A DNA stretch of 64,000 nucleotides from Solanum dulcamara (GCF_947179165.1 NC_077247.1:44498935-44562934); one strand, 5' to 3'. Shown: positions 49,116 to 61,262, counted from the first letter of the stretch. Notes: a model not told the origin generated them from the sequence alone. A program made the numbers and translations.

Positions 49116-51902
49116 ATGAGGAAATATTGGCTGCCAATTACTTCAGTCTTTGCTTTTTTTCTACTTCCACATTTCATTGATTGTTTATCAAATGAAGAGA
49201 TCCAACTCAACAGCCAGTTGATTAGCATCAATCAACATGTTCCCAAGGTATGACTCCCCTCACCCCACTCCATACAAAATTGTTTTGTGTACGTAGGCGG
49301 ATTCAGGATTTAAATTTGACGAGTTGAATATTGATTTTAGTTAGCAAAGGTAGAAACTTTAGTTATTTTTCACATATATATGAGGGTGGTTTCCTTAATT
49401 GTGGCATCGCCTTCATCATCCCTCGGATAGGTTGATGGACTTTTGGACAATTCGATATGAGCAAACTCTAAAAGCATCAGACCGTCTGTAATGTGACATA
49501 GGAAGATCTTTTACTTTCCCTTCCTTTCTGCTTTTTCCCAAATAAGGAATTAAGTAATGAAAATTTGACAAGTAATGCAAAGTATGGTACAGGTGAATTC
49601 TCACAAGATATTTGATATTGAAATTCATGGAATACTATTATGGGCTTCAATGGGATTCTTGATGCCTGCTGGAATACTCACAATAAGACTCTCCAACACA
49701 GAGGAGTGTAGCAGAACAAAACTCAAAATTCTCTTTCATCTTCATGGAACTCTTCAGGTAATTAATACTCTTTCCGTTTTAATTTGTTTGTTTAGTGTTA
49801 ACTTGACGCGAACTTTAAGATAGTAAAAAAGACTTTTAAATTTTTTGTCTTAAACCAAAGCTAATTAAAAATATGTCAACATGCATTTTAATCTTGTGGT
49901 CTTAAACTCTTAAACATTAAACATGAAAAGTTAAAATTAAAGAATTGTAAAAAAAATGTTCTTTTTAAATACTAGTAGGTAACCTAAGACAAACACATTG
50001 AAATCGAGCATTTAATTTCAAATGCTGAAAAACTTTTGAAGATGAATTGAAATTGTTGTAAAGAAAAAAAACTTTTTGACATCTATTTGATGAATGATAG
50101 ATGTTTCTTTTGACCAGTGACAAGGAATGATCATAAATTGATCTTTACTTTGTTCTGCTACTTAATTATCATAGGTGCACTTTAATCATAGTAAAGGTTA
50201 AAAAGTTCAAAATTCATTTATGTGAGCCCACAGTTTGGTGGGAGTTATAAGTAAAATAGATTTGACTATGATTATGGCCATTGTATGTGGCAAGTAATGA
50301 GAATTAATTCAACTAACAGACAATTAAAAATTATATTATCTCTTTTGTTTCTGGCTGCAATAATTTTTTCTATTTTTAATTGAGAAAGGTGCTCGCTGTG
50401 CTGTTGGCTACTGCTGGAGCTGTGCTATCAATAAAGAGCTTTGAGAATTTGTTCAACAACAATCACCAAAGAATAGGCTTAGCACTTTATGTTGCCATCT
50501 ATATCCAATTTCTTATAGGATTTCGAAGGCCTAAGAGGTAATTTTTCCTTTATTTTCGACACAATTAATAGAGATCTTGAGGAACTTAGCCTAGGTTGAA
50601 TTATTAAATTATATGTAGGAAAAGCAGCACCTTTGCTTTCTAAAAGAAGATTGAATCTCCGTACATGATCTTACAATTTCGCGGAGACTTGTATTTTTTA
50701 ATAAACACTCGCCCAGGGCTTGGTCATTGCGACCCCCCCTTTGTGAGGAGGCACCCTTCTCCCGAAGCCTATTGGACAAGAAGCTTCTCAAGTTCAAGCA
50801 TTTACTTTTCTAGTTAGAGATTAACGTCTTGGGGCTAACGCGGGAGAGTTTTGTCACGCCACTAGGTATTCTCTACCTACCCACATGTGTCTGTTTTAGG
50901 TATAAAGTTATTCAAGTTTGACCTAGAAGTATGACATGGTTATTTTAGCATAGTAGCACCTGATATTTCCTAAAATTTCTTGTTTGTCCTTTTGTACCTA
51001 TAGTTTTATTTTAAAAAATGATGTTGAAGTCATTTTGCACGATGTCAACTATAGTATTGGGTATTTGCTATTTTACATTAATACAAATATCGAATAGATT
51101 TATTCACCAACTTATGAATGAAAACGAATTATCTAGTGCGCGTTTTCTGTCTTATTAAAATTTGAACTCTAATTTTTCTAATGATTTTCACCAATTTTAT
51201 TGACACTATGTCACACCCTTGAGCCTTATTGTATAACAAGCATAATGTCAATATGAGTAATGCACAACTAGGGGCTTCTATGGTTCAACTAAACCATTGA
51301 TTTCAATTAGAATTATGTGTACATATACCAAACAAAAACATTTAAAACAAAAACATATAATAAAATCGCTCACTCTAAATCAACTAACTCTAAATTTTGA
51401 ATTCGACTCAACGTAGACACATCTCTATTATCTAGTACTCTCATGTAATAGTGGAGTGGGTGCTATGGGATGTAACTTTAAACTAACCTACTATGAACTG
51501 TTTTTGGAATGCAGGGGAAGTAAAGGAAGAAGTGTATGGTACTTTTTCCATTGGCTTCTTGGAACAACAATATGCTTGGCAGGAATTATCAACACTTACA
51601 CAGGCTTAAATGCCTACCATGAAAGAACATCAAAACCAGTAAGCCTCTGGACAATAATTTTTACAGCTCAAATCTCATTCATGGGACTTTTCTATCTTTT
51701 CCAAGACAAATGGGAGTACATACAAAAACAAGGGGTCATTCTTGAAAATAATGAAACTATGACACCCCAAGTGGAAATAGTTGTTCCTCAGACTGATGAG
51801 CAAAAAATGATTATGAGAAGTGAATCAGGAAGGAAAAGCAATGCACTTGGGACTTTCTTTTCTAGAAGCAATGTCCTCAACAAGTTACTTCAACAAACTT
51901 GA
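49116..51902 (+). CDS. Cytochrome b561 domain-containing membrane protein (At4g18260-like)
   Basis: Four exons: 49116-49247, 49593-49757, 50389-50537 and 51515-51902, phases agreeing, giving 277 residues. An N-terminal signal peptide (about residues 1-24, ending HFIDCLS) is followed by a cytochrome b561 core of membrane helices. Candidate haem-ligand histidines are His56 (EIHGILLW), His95 (LHGTLQ), His125 (NNNHQRIG) and His161 (FHWLLG). A cytosolic tail of ~90 residues follows. There is no DOMON domain. Family members carry electrons across membranes, often from ascorbate; the acceptor here is unknown. A young copia LTR lies just upstream in sense orientation. Intron 2 starts with a degraded Stowaway-like phrase (from about 49770) and intron 3 holds organellar rRNA sequence. 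Confidence 0.92.
50612..50905 (-). pseudogene. Organellar 23S-type rRNA fragment in intron 3
   Basis: On the plus strand, 'ctcgcccagggcttggtc', 'aggaggcacccttctcccga' and 'taggtattctctacctaccc' are the reverse complement of conserved bacterial-type large-subunit rRNA (roughly the middle third of domains III-IV). The left end keeps the complement of a GTCTCCGC-AA-TGTAAGA-like stretch. Nuclear 25S rRNA lacks this text, so the source is plastid or mitochondrial, plastid more likely from recalled wording. It contains substitutions and a ~70-bp unrelated or deleted part around 50768-50840, so it is a nuclear fossil (NUPT/NUMT). Confidence 0.8.
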
Positions 51903-52512
51903 AATGTTTCATGTTTTTTTTTTTTGAAAACTATTTTGTATGTAATAGAGTTTTGGTGTATTTTTATCAGAGGCACCAATTATGTGAATGCATCATAACA
52001 TGAAATGTGATTTCTTAAGAGTGATTATTAGGTAGTTTTGGGAATGTAATCTTGTACATAGATTAGAGCATTCATCAAGTTTGTATTGTATGACGATATA
52101 AATACTTATCGATGAATCATTTAAAATAATGTCATATTTTCATGCTAAATTTGAGGCGGAAAAAATCGACAAAAATATGCACAAGGTTAAAACTTGAAAA
52201 TGTACTTTCAAAAGAATTACTCCAAAAAGACTCCATAGTCTTGGGAATTCTAGCAAGATATAACTGTGCATCACATGGTTGTAAAATTAAAGAACCAATT
52301 TTGTTCACAACCACATTTGAAGGACAAGATTATACCAACTCTTAAATATAAAAGGATCACCATTTGAAAAAAAAAATAATCACCAAACTATTCCCAATAA
52401 AAAATAATTTAAGGAATATTTTAATCTAACGGCAGATTCCGAATCTTATCTCTCCCTTATTCCCCGGAGAAACCCTGTCACTGTGAGAATCTCCACTCTC
52501 CCAAAACCTCAA
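51903..52512. other. 3' UTR of the b561 gene and UREG promoter
   Basis: The first ~150 bp probably is 3' UTR. The UREG 5' UTR ('ccccggagaaaccctgtcac', 'ctctcccaaaacctc') precedes 52513. A short antisense frame has no support. Confidence 0.5.
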
Positions 52513-55500
52513 ATGGCTTCTTCAGATCACCATATGCATGACCATGACCACCACCATCATCATCATGACCATGAACATAGCCATGAGTACAAACTTGCTC
52601 TGTTATTTTTAATTAATTTTTTTGGTTGATTCTTGATTAATTAGTTGGCTTAATTTGTAATCAGGGACACAAAAGCAACATCATGGGTAGGAGCAGATGG
52701 GAAAGTATACCATAGCCATGATGGGTTGGCTCCTCACTCTCATGAACCTATTTACTCACCTGGCTACTTTAGCAGAAGGGCACCTCCACTTATTGACAGG
52801 AACTTCAGTGAAAGAGCCTTTACTATTGGAATTGGTGGTCCTGTTGGTACTGGGTATTTCTTCTTTTCCCTAAATTTTCCATAAATTTATGCCTGCTTAT
52901 TTGGGATGTGTGTGTTCAAGTAAAAGGGGTTTCAGTATTTGAGAAGAAAAATGCAATCTTTGAGTAATGAGAGCAGAAGGGGGAGGATGACATTTAGTAG
53001 CTTTTGGTATCTGTTATAACTAGGATTTTCTTTCAGCTGCAGCAACCCAAGTAAAATGGACCATTTTTATAGATAAAAAAAATTGAATCTTTAGAACCCT
53101 GCATATAGGAACACAAATGTTCCATGAGACACATATCTCACTGTGTGAGTGTGTCTGTTTTAGGGGTGGCAAAATCAAACCCAATCCGCCCAACCCAACC
53201 CAACCCGTTTAAGTTTGGGTTGGTTATTCACCTGCCCATTTATTAGCTCAACCGATTTCAACCCATAAAAAATTGGGTTGATATGTAACCCGAATTGGCT
53301 CATGAGAAATCTTGTTAAAATATTTTTAAAAAACTTTTTTTTTTTCAATTTGATATGTTATATATAGCCATAATAAAGAAAAAAATAATTTTATTAGGTA
53401 TTAAAATAGTTTTAAAGAACAAATAAAACAATTAAGCTTAGTAAAAATTGGATTGGGTTGGGTCTTGACCCGTTATATAACTCATTACCTAACCCGTTTT
53501 GACCCAAACTAATTTGGGTTGGGTTGGGTTTTGAGTCAATTGTTGTTTTAACCCATTATGACCCGTCCAAACTTGACCCAACCCGCCCAATTGCCACCCC
53601 TAGTCTGTTTGTGTGCACGCGTATTTTCCGTTTCAGTTCAAGGTTCATAATGTACTGGAGTGAATTGAATCGAACATATTGAGTTTTGGAGGGGCTAACT
53701 ATTCTTTTATATGCAGGAAAACAGCTCTAATGCTGGCATTATGTAAACTCTTAAGGGAACAATACAGTCTTGCAGCAGTATGTACCACCAAATGATTTCT
53801 TTCTTTTGCCATTATGACATAATTGCTTCATGAACGAGTTTAGTCTGCACAATTGTTTGGAACTTGCGGATTTCCTTTTGTGGTTTGAAGTACGAAGCTA
53901 AAGTCTATTGGTGGTTTTAATATCTTTCTCTGCCTCATCACTAGAAATTCTAGATGAAGATGGGGTTATGTGCAAGTTTCCATTTGATTGAGTCATTCAA
54001 GAGGCATAACTGCATTCTTTATTAACAATTGCCTTTGAAGATTTCTGAATAGGTCATGTTCTTGTTCTTCTAATCATTAAGAACTCCTTCCTCCACATCA
54101 CATATTGGCATCTGCCAAAACTTCAAACCAAATTTTAGGGACTTTACTAGACGTTTGTTAGCTTGGCAGGAAATAAGTTGTGTGCAAGCATGTATTTGGT
54201 GTTCTGGAATTCCGATGCTCTTTCATCACTTTCCTAGTCTATGTTCATGAAATCTTCACTTTTTTGTTTAAAGATGTAGAATGAATCTTTGTCTATGTTA
54301 AGATGCATTTCTTTGTAGGTAACAAATGATATATTCACGAAAGAAGATGGAGAGTTCTTAATAAAACATGGTGCATTGCCGGAGGAAAGGATTCGAGCAG
54401 TGGAAACAGGAGGGTGCCCACATGCTGCTATTAGGGAAGATATTAGCATTAACCTTGGACCTCTTGAGGAGCTTTCTAATTTGTACAAAGCAGATATACT
54501 ACTCTGTGAATCTGGTGGAGGTAATTGGTCATAGAAACTGTTTGCAGACACAAACTAATAAGGATATTTAAATTTATATTTTCAGTAAGATAATGGTCGT
54601 CTTACATCACTGCTTTACTTGGTTTATAGGAAGAGACAATATCACTATGATAAGATATTAATCCGTTTCAATTTAGATCTATTGTCATTTAATCGAATTT
54701 CCTTCATTGCAGACAACCTAGCTGCCAATTTCAGTAGGGAACTTGCTGACTACATAATCTACATAATAGATGTATCAGCGGGTGACAAAATTCCTCGAAA
54801 AGGAGGTCCCGGAATTACACAAGCAGATCTCCTTGTATGTTTATTATTTTGCACATTTTGACTTCCAAAATTTATCAAGTGTAAACTTCTATATGCACAT
54901 GATCAAATTATTATATGATTGTTGGTTCTTATATTTTAGGTGATAAATAAGACCGACTTGGCACCAGCTGTGGGAGCAGATTTGTCTGTCATGGAGCGTG
55001 ATGCACTTCGGATGCGGGATGGTGGCCCTTTTGTTTTTGCTCAGGTTCATTAATCTTCTCGTCTCTATTCACTTTTTTTTTTTGTAATTTTATTAGTATA
55101 AATGAGTCTCAATCAAATCACTGGCATTCAAGCTTTACCTATTTGACTTCTTGTAGAGTTTGTAACTGGTTGGCACTAAGAAAGATCAACTTATAACTCT
55201 CCAGTATTTGAAGAGTAAACAATGAGTGTAGATACAAAATGTCATTTGCGTTTTTTCTGAATTCTTGAAATGTAAAATGTTTGTCAGAAAATAACTCCCT
55301 TTGTCCAATTTTTGTTCTACCTTCTGTCTGTATAGCCTGTCCGATAAACATTAACCTTTTTTCCATAAATAGACTTTCTATCTCCAAAAAGTCAAAATCA
55401 GCTCATAGTAATATCATTTGCATTGTTTGCATTTGATTTGACTTCACCATATTAAATAAACTCAAGCACAAGACGACATTTTGGAACTGATCCTGAATTT

Positions 55501-56206
55501 ACTTGCTATTCAGAATAGCTTGGTCACTTTGGGACTGCTGATTTTAGAGAATATAGTAATAAGGGTGTAAAAAGTCGTCTTGGCTTTGTGTTTGCAATTT
55601 GAATCTTTGCCATGGCTATGTAGAATTCCATGTTACATTTGCTTTCCTAAATTGTGACTAAACAATGACACAAGTCAAGAGTGAAAGAAATTGTTTTCAT
55701 GTCAGACATACATCGTTTGTTCTCTTTTAGTTTCTCGTGATTCTTTGGGGCATTTTCCTCGGTGGAGAAGCTTCTAAATCTTCGTCTATAGAGATGCAAT
55801 CAAATATGCATGCTTAGTGACCAAATAACATAAATATTCCAGTTCAGATAGATTTCTTTGATAACATTCCTTGATGTAGAAACTTCTTGAACTAAAAAAG
55901 AAAAAGCGAGGGGTGCAACAGAAGATTTGCCTACTATTAAGGACAAGTACTATAGAAAAGAATGACGTTTCATTTGTGAGAATGGAATTCTCTTGTGCAA
56001 ATGGAAGTTGGTTTGTTCATTGATACTGCACATTGCTTAGCCACATCATAGGAAAATGTCCCAGAGTCATTTTCATCGATTGATTCCTAATGCAATATAT
56101 GAATGTGTTGATTCAACTGCAGGTGAAGCATGGGGTTGGCGTAGAGGACATAGTGAACCACATCTTACAAGCTTGGGAAGTTGCAACAGGCAATAAGAAG
56201 CGCTGA
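52513..56206 (+). CDS. UREG: Urease accessory protein G (nickel-dependent GTPase)
   Basis: Seven exons: 52513-52586, 52665-52853, 53717-53777, 54319-54520, 54713-54834, 54940-55044 and 56123-56206, all phases agreeing, giving 278 residues. The N terminus is His/Asp-rich ([16 protein letters not shown]), as in other plant UreG proteins, and suited to nickel storage or delivery. The SIMIBI GTPase core follows: P-loop GGPVGTGKT, the metal-binding GCPH motif, ESGGDN, and the base-recognition NKTD. Family role: with UreD and UreF it loads Ni into cytosolic urease using GTP hydrolysis. Intron 2 contains a hAT MITE. The start is the first Met, right before the His-rich run. Confidence 0.97.
53161..53602. 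mobile_element. hAT-type MITE in UREG intron 2
   Basis: Perfect 12-bp inverted ends (TAGGGGTGGCAA / TTGCCACCCCTA) and a perfect 8-bp target duplication GTCTGTTT (53153-53160 and 53603-53610). 442 bp rich in CAACCC/GGGTTG words, so both strands can fold on each other. Non-coding. Confidence 0.9.
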
Positions 56207-56817
56207 AATGTTCAGCGGAAAATTTACTTGAACATTGTGGATCTTTTAGCTTCTCTAATGCTATCCAACATTCAATTTCCCTGTTTCTGGACTAATATAA
56301 TCTATCTACTGAATAATGCTTGTTATGTACAAGCACCAAATAATTTACAAATTTCTCTATCTAATTTGGTTCGTTTGGTCATCATTAATCATATTTACTT
56401 TCTTTCGGAAACAACCCTTATATCTCCACAAGGTAAGAATAAGGTCTGTGTATGCTTTACCTTTCCAGACCCCACTTGAGGTGTGTATTTCTTCTTCTTC
56501 TTGTCACTTCAAGTTGTGTATTTTGCCTTTGTCCAAACTCAATATTTTATTGGTTGGTTGAGCTTTTTATGTAAGATTTAGGATATTTTTGAATGAAAAC
56601 TATTCCAAGATATGGTACTTTTAAAGTACTTTTCAAATCTGTAACGTTTATTTACAAGAAAGTACGTATTCACTTATAGTAATTCATTTCAAAAGGTCCA
56701 AATAGACCATTCTAAAAACAAAAAGCTACATACTGTAATCAAACAGACAAAAGTAACAGTTTCTATTGTTTGTCTTTCAATAAACAAAATGACAAACATC
56801 CACCAGTAAAACACGAA
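56207..56817. other. 3' flank of UREG
   Basis: Probable 3' UTR followed by AT-rich DNA. A short stretch at about 56432-56478 ('aaggtaagaataaggtctgt') resembles a fragment of the TTG-tailed LINE/SINE 3' end. No gene. Confidence 0.5.
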
Positions 56818-56889
56818 GCCCCTATAGCTCAGTGGTAGAGCGCCAGTCTTGTAAACTGGAGGTCTGTAGTTCGATCCTGCATGGGGGCA
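56818..56889 (+). tRNA. tRNA-Thr (anticodon UGU)
   Basis: 72 nt, with acceptor stem GCCCCTA paired to TGGGGGC (one G-T pair), D arm TAGCTCAGTGGTAGAGC, anticodon stem-loop CCAGT-CTTGTAA-ACTGG with anticodon TGT, and T arm containing GTTCGATCC. No intron and no encoded CCA. A run of T/AT-rich DNA follows downstream, suitable as a Pol III stop. Confidence 0.95.
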
Positions 56890-57152
56890 AAATAAGTTGG
56901 AGTAAACAAGCAATATTTAGTATTATTTTTTTTATTGTCCACTCAACAAATAAATTTATATATTACTTTATACAAAATAAAACATAAAATAACAAAACAT
57001 TAATTGAAATAACAAAACTAACACATATATATATAATAACAAGATATTTTTAGTTTGTTTAATTAGTAAACAATTATTTTAAATTATACATTATATATAT
57101 TTGTAATATATTTCTATTACTAATTTATTTTTGGTAGGTAGCTAATATTAAG
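56890..57152. other. AT-rich spacer
   Basis: Strongly AT-rich with TA runs. No feature seen. Confidence 0.6.
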
Positions 57153-57382
57153 ATGGTTGAACCCATTGGTGACCCTCTAAAATTGGTCCCAATTTTCATT
57201 TTGACACCTTAACTAAGCATTGTTTATTTTAGACACCTCATGTCATGTTCGCTGTGTCATTTTGACACTTTTTTAAAGACACAACGAGGCATGACATGAG
57301 GTGTCTAAAATGAACAAAATTTAGTTAAAGTGTTTAAATAAAAATTGATGCCAACTTTAGAGGGGCACCGATGGATTCAACC
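57153..57382. mobile_element. Full-length hairpin MITE
   Basis: The two halves are reverse complements along almost the whole 230 bp. For example ATTTTAGACACCTCATGTCA in the left half faces TGACATGAGGTGTCTAAAAT in the right half. A 7-bp direct repeat TATTAAG flanks it (57146-57152 and 57383-57389). No coding capacity. The long-hairpin form and duplication length suggest a Mutator-like MITE, not proven. Confidence 0.8.
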
Positions 57383-57389
57383 TATTAAG

Positions 57390-58311
57390 TTTGATATGCT
57401 TTTTAGTTGTTTTGTATAAAATTCAGCATAGCAAATATAGTGTTTGATAATCATTTTACAATTGCACATAAAAAAAATATGTATAAGTTATGAGACAAGT
57501 ATGTATTATTTTTACAAATTCATAATTATTTTATACTTGGCAGAAGGTAATCAAATTTGCCTGTGATTAACGTGGATTAGATTTGCATACACTTTATCCT
57601 CTCTAAATTCTACAACTTGTCACGACTTAATTTCTCAGGTCATGATAACGTTTACTATGATCCCCAGTAGGCAAGCCGACTCATATTCGGAAATTGTGAG
57701 TAATGGAATATAAGGGTAGAAGACCAACAATTTAAACTAAAAACAATAATGAAATAACAGGAATACTGATGAACGACGGAAGCAAATCAAAATATATACA
57801 AATCAAAAGATTCCTCGTAGAACCTAGAAGTCACTTGTACAAAGCTACTACAAAATAAGTACAAGTTCCAAAAGTGAATCACAGAAACAAGATTGTCTCA
57901 AAGAGCAAAAGACGGATAAAATATATATACGGAGAAAAACAAATAAATCTAAAATGTTGTATGCTCACTCTCGCCTCCGATTACAACTGTAGCTGATTCG
58001 AAATCAACGCTAATAATTAGTACTCAACCATGCATCTGAAATTTCCCTAGGTACGTATTTGTTATAGTAACAATGAAGGGACATTTAACCCAACTATTAA
58101 TGAAAGACAAATATATTTTATTTCACCATGATAAAAATTTAAGAAAAGAATATTTGTAAGTTTCTCAGAAAGCCCCTATAAAATGTCGTATTTCAAATAG
58201 AGGCTCCAAAATTTCCCGAGTCCTCAATCCTAACCCAAAACCCAAACGACAGGGAGAAGAAGAAAGGAACAAGTAGAACCATCAAAACCAATTGAGTAGA
58301 GCAAGAAATCA
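57390..58311. other. Intergenic DNA with a degraded LTR-like repeat
   Basis: From about 57615 the text ('cttgtcacgacttaatttct', 'gatccccagtaggcaagccg') resembles a repeat end I associate with solanaceous LTR elements, continuing to about 57965. No second copy is in the window and no coding part. The last ~100 bp is the promoter/5' UTR of the CCDC174-like gene. Confidence 0.35.
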
Positions 58312-60738
58312 ATGGAGGAAGGCGGGAATAATAAGGAGAAGAAGAGGGTGGTTGTGGAGTCGTTAGGATGGCTAACGGAATCCACCATCATGCCCAAAAA
58401 GATCCGACCAATTGAAGGCGTCGGTGCTTCTTCCATCCTTGAGCTTAAAGCCCAATTATACAAATCTCAAGAAGAGGCCAAACGCGTTGCCAAGGAGACC
58501 ATCCACCCTTCTACTGCTGACCCAAATTATTCCCATCTAGAGATCCACCGTGCTAAGAAGAAGATAACTGCCAAGAACGTCTTTTCGTCTAAGAATCATG
58601 GGGTTGATGCCAGAGAGGCCAAGTATAATTTCTGCTTCCCTTTCCCTATTTTTGGTTGTTAATTTTAGCACTCGTTTTCAATTTTCGTGTTCAGGGTTCT
58701 GGGGTTTCATAAATGGGGTTAGAATCTATTTTGGTAAAGTAAGAATGTATTAATGATAGTTTGATACTATCAAATAGTGGAATCTAACATTCTGTAGCAA
58801 TCGGATTCTGCGATTAACTAAGATTGGAATTGGTCTAAAAGTAACTTACATATTGCATTTGTGTTTGTGATTAAGATTCTGGGCTTTCATAGTAGGATTG
58901 GAATTGGGAAGGGATGGCGGTTAGCGAGTCATATACTAGAATTTTATTGTTTGATCATTGATGCAATTGTGGAAATTAGGACCAATTTTATACTTTGTTC
59001 TGATTGATTATATCATGAGGTAAACCTGGATTTATCTTATTTTGGGATAATTTTCTCAAGTCCTACACATGTTTACACATTTGGTAATTCATATTTTTTC
59101 AAGGCATAGCTGTTAAGCAGTGGGTGGAGGATTGCTCTGGCAGCATATTGCTGTCTTATGAGGCCTGTGAGCCGGAAAACCTCCAAGGCATTTAATTGAA
59201 TCGCCAGGGTAATTAGCACTCCAGCTCTATACTGTAGAATCAAATCATGTTTGGATGTGCCAGCAGTCTCCCCGTAGCAAATTGCTTTGTCTTTCCATAT
59301 CAAGTTCCCTCTATACTTTGCATTCTTTTTCACCTTTAGATAGGGGTTGGTAGAGAGTGTTTAATTAAATTAGAGAAGACACAACCTTGCAGGAAGAAGT
59401 TGGTTTTAATAGAGAAGCAGCAACCTTTAGGGATTTTAGGCATATGTGTTGACTTTCTATGAGGTTAATATTATGATTCCACAACAGTGTCTACATGCTT
59501 AATTTATGTCTATTTCTCCTTCATTTAAGGGACAAGCTTAATTTATGTCTATTTCTCCTTCATTTAAGGGACAAGCTTGAGATGAAAGCAATCAAGGATG
59601 GATCAGTAAGCTATGCTGCCTTAGAACGAAAGGCTAAGTTATACGATAAGCTGGTGAGAGGTGAGCTTTCTGACGGGGAGGAGGAAGAGAAGTACTGTGT
59701 TGATTTCTTTCGGAAGGGACAGGAGCAGGAAGACTCTGCGCAGCTTCAACGGCATGATATTTCTAACACAGAACCAAGAGATGAAGATGGAAATGATGAT
59801 GCCTCCCTAATGTCAGACACAAAAGCTGCAGGACCTGGCCGCCAAGCTGGCACATTCGACCGAAGTGAACATAAGCGTTTTGTAATGTATGTATGTATGG
59901 CTAATTGTACACTATTTTGAGCTTAAATGTTTGTGTGGATAGTTAAGTAAGAAAAAAACCAGTTCCTGTGTTTACACTACTTAAGATGTTTGTGAGACTT
60001 TGCAGTCACTCATAAGCCTTTCTGGTTCATTTTGTGCATATCATTATTTGTTGCAAGCACTTTATGCTAATAGTATTTAAGAGCTTTTGGAAAATAAAAC
60101 ATCTACTCATTTTTTATGGAAGAATTACAAACCTATCAATGAACAGAATGGTACTTGCTTATGTGCTCAAACGCAGAAGGGCTCCCATAAACAAACATAG
60201 AAAAGAGGAACAGTTAACAATATTCATCAAAATCAAATGAATTGCAAGACACTGAATTTTGATGATGGGGAGTTTGGGTGCTATGACATCCTAGGTATCT
60301 TAGGTTGTTCTTGATTGTCAGCTTAAAGGAAACCCCTCTCCTCCTTCCCCTTCTTGTCTTGGTTTATTTTTCCCCTCCTTTTCTCGGGTAGTTTGCTTGA
60401 GAAACAACTTTCTACCTGAGCAAAGAATTTGATCCCTAAACATAAGTCAAGTGCAGAAAATTATTGTTACTTCTTTGCAAAGAAGTTCATTTATTGCTTT
60501 ATCAGTCTGTTTTCTCTTACTATATTCAATATGCTCACAACACTATCTACTCACATTTGCATTGCATGTTGCTGTTCTCAGGGAAGTTCATGAAGAAGCA
60601 AGTCAAGCAAGGGAAAAAGCATCAGAACTCAAGGTACGTAGGCAAGAACAAGTTGCAGCACGTCGAGAAAAACTAAAGCAGGCTTATCTCCGTAAGCAGA
60701 TTGAGAAATTGAAGGCTTCCAAGACAGAGCAGACATAG
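58312..60738 (+). CDS. CCDC174-like coiled-coil protein
   Basis: Three exons: 58312-58622, 59569-59886 and 60582-60738, phases agreeing (AREAK|DKLEMK and FVM|EVHEEA), giving 261 residues. Charged and coiled-coil-prone: an N-terminal helix (SSILELKAQLYKSQEEAKR), the segment ERKAKLYDKLVRGEL, an acidic middle (GEEEE, DEDGNDD), then the conserved EHKRFV, EVHEEASQAREKASEL and a basic C-terminal helix. This order matches the CCDC174 family, whose animal member is a nuclear protein linked to RNA processing; the plant role is not established to my knowledge. A 39-bp tandem duplication at the exon 2 acceptor creates a second possible splice site. Confidence 0.85.
59497..59574 (+). repeat. 39-bp tandem duplication at a splice acceptor
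   Basis: Two exact copies, 59497-59535 and 59536-59574, each containing CTCCTTCATTTAAGGGACAA. Each copy ends with a pyrimidine-rich tract and AAG|GGACAAG acceptor (59530 and 59569). Because 39 is a multiple of 3 and the unit has no stop in the used frame, splicing to the upstream site would add 13 residues. Confidence 0.97.
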
Positions 60739-61194
60739 ACCTGAGGAGGTAAACTTCTAACTTCTATAATCGACAATAATGTTCTTCTTTCAGCTTAGGC
60801 ATCTGAAAGATTGTGAAATTGTCACCAGCTTTCCTTTCACTTCATGGTGATTGGTGACATCATTCTATTTGGAAGAATTTTGTCATCTTTTTCATTCTGG
60901 AGTGTTGTGTTTACACCAAATTTTCACCCGAATATAAGCTTCAGGTTTATTGAAGTCTCCAAATAACAGCGGTAGATTATTGGTTTCTTACTGATTGTGA
61001 CATCATGTGAAGCATGGATGTTTTGGGCCTTAATAGTTGTGTTTGTTATTTACCTCCGCAATTGACAGTCATTCAATAAAAAATTGAAGTAGTATGAAGT
61101 CATATTGGGGACTAACTGATTTCTTTTGTGTGTTAATGAACTTACAAGTTTTGAACATATTTGAAAATGTATGTTTATTACATAGGGGAATCTA
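60739..61194. other. 3' flank of the CCDC174-like gene
   Basis: Probable 3' UTR, then spacer. No feature seen. Confidence 0.5.
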
Positions 61195-61262
61195 GTAGGA
61201 ATCGAACCCACCCCTACCGTTTGGAAGACTCTCGCTAATACTGCTAGACTATAAGCCTTGGT
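61195..61262 (-). pseudogene. tRNA-like sequence (tRNA-Gly(UCC)-derived?), degenerate
   Basis: On the minus strand: a box A-like TAGTCTAGCAG, an anticodon-loop-like CTTCCAA, and a strong box B GGGTTCGATTCC. Acceptor and anticodon stems pair poorly, so it is not a working tRNA. It could be a tRNA pseudogene or the head of a SINE. Confidence 0.45.

Noticed and set aside
56689..56913. 74-codon minus-strand frame over tRNA-Thr
   Set aside because: The conserved-looking protein text (SNYRPPVYKTGALPLSYRG) is the antisense translation of the tRNA.
61195..61262. Functional tRNA-Gly
   Set aside because: Box B is good but the acceptor and anticodon stems do not pair, so only a tRNA-like remnant is claimed.
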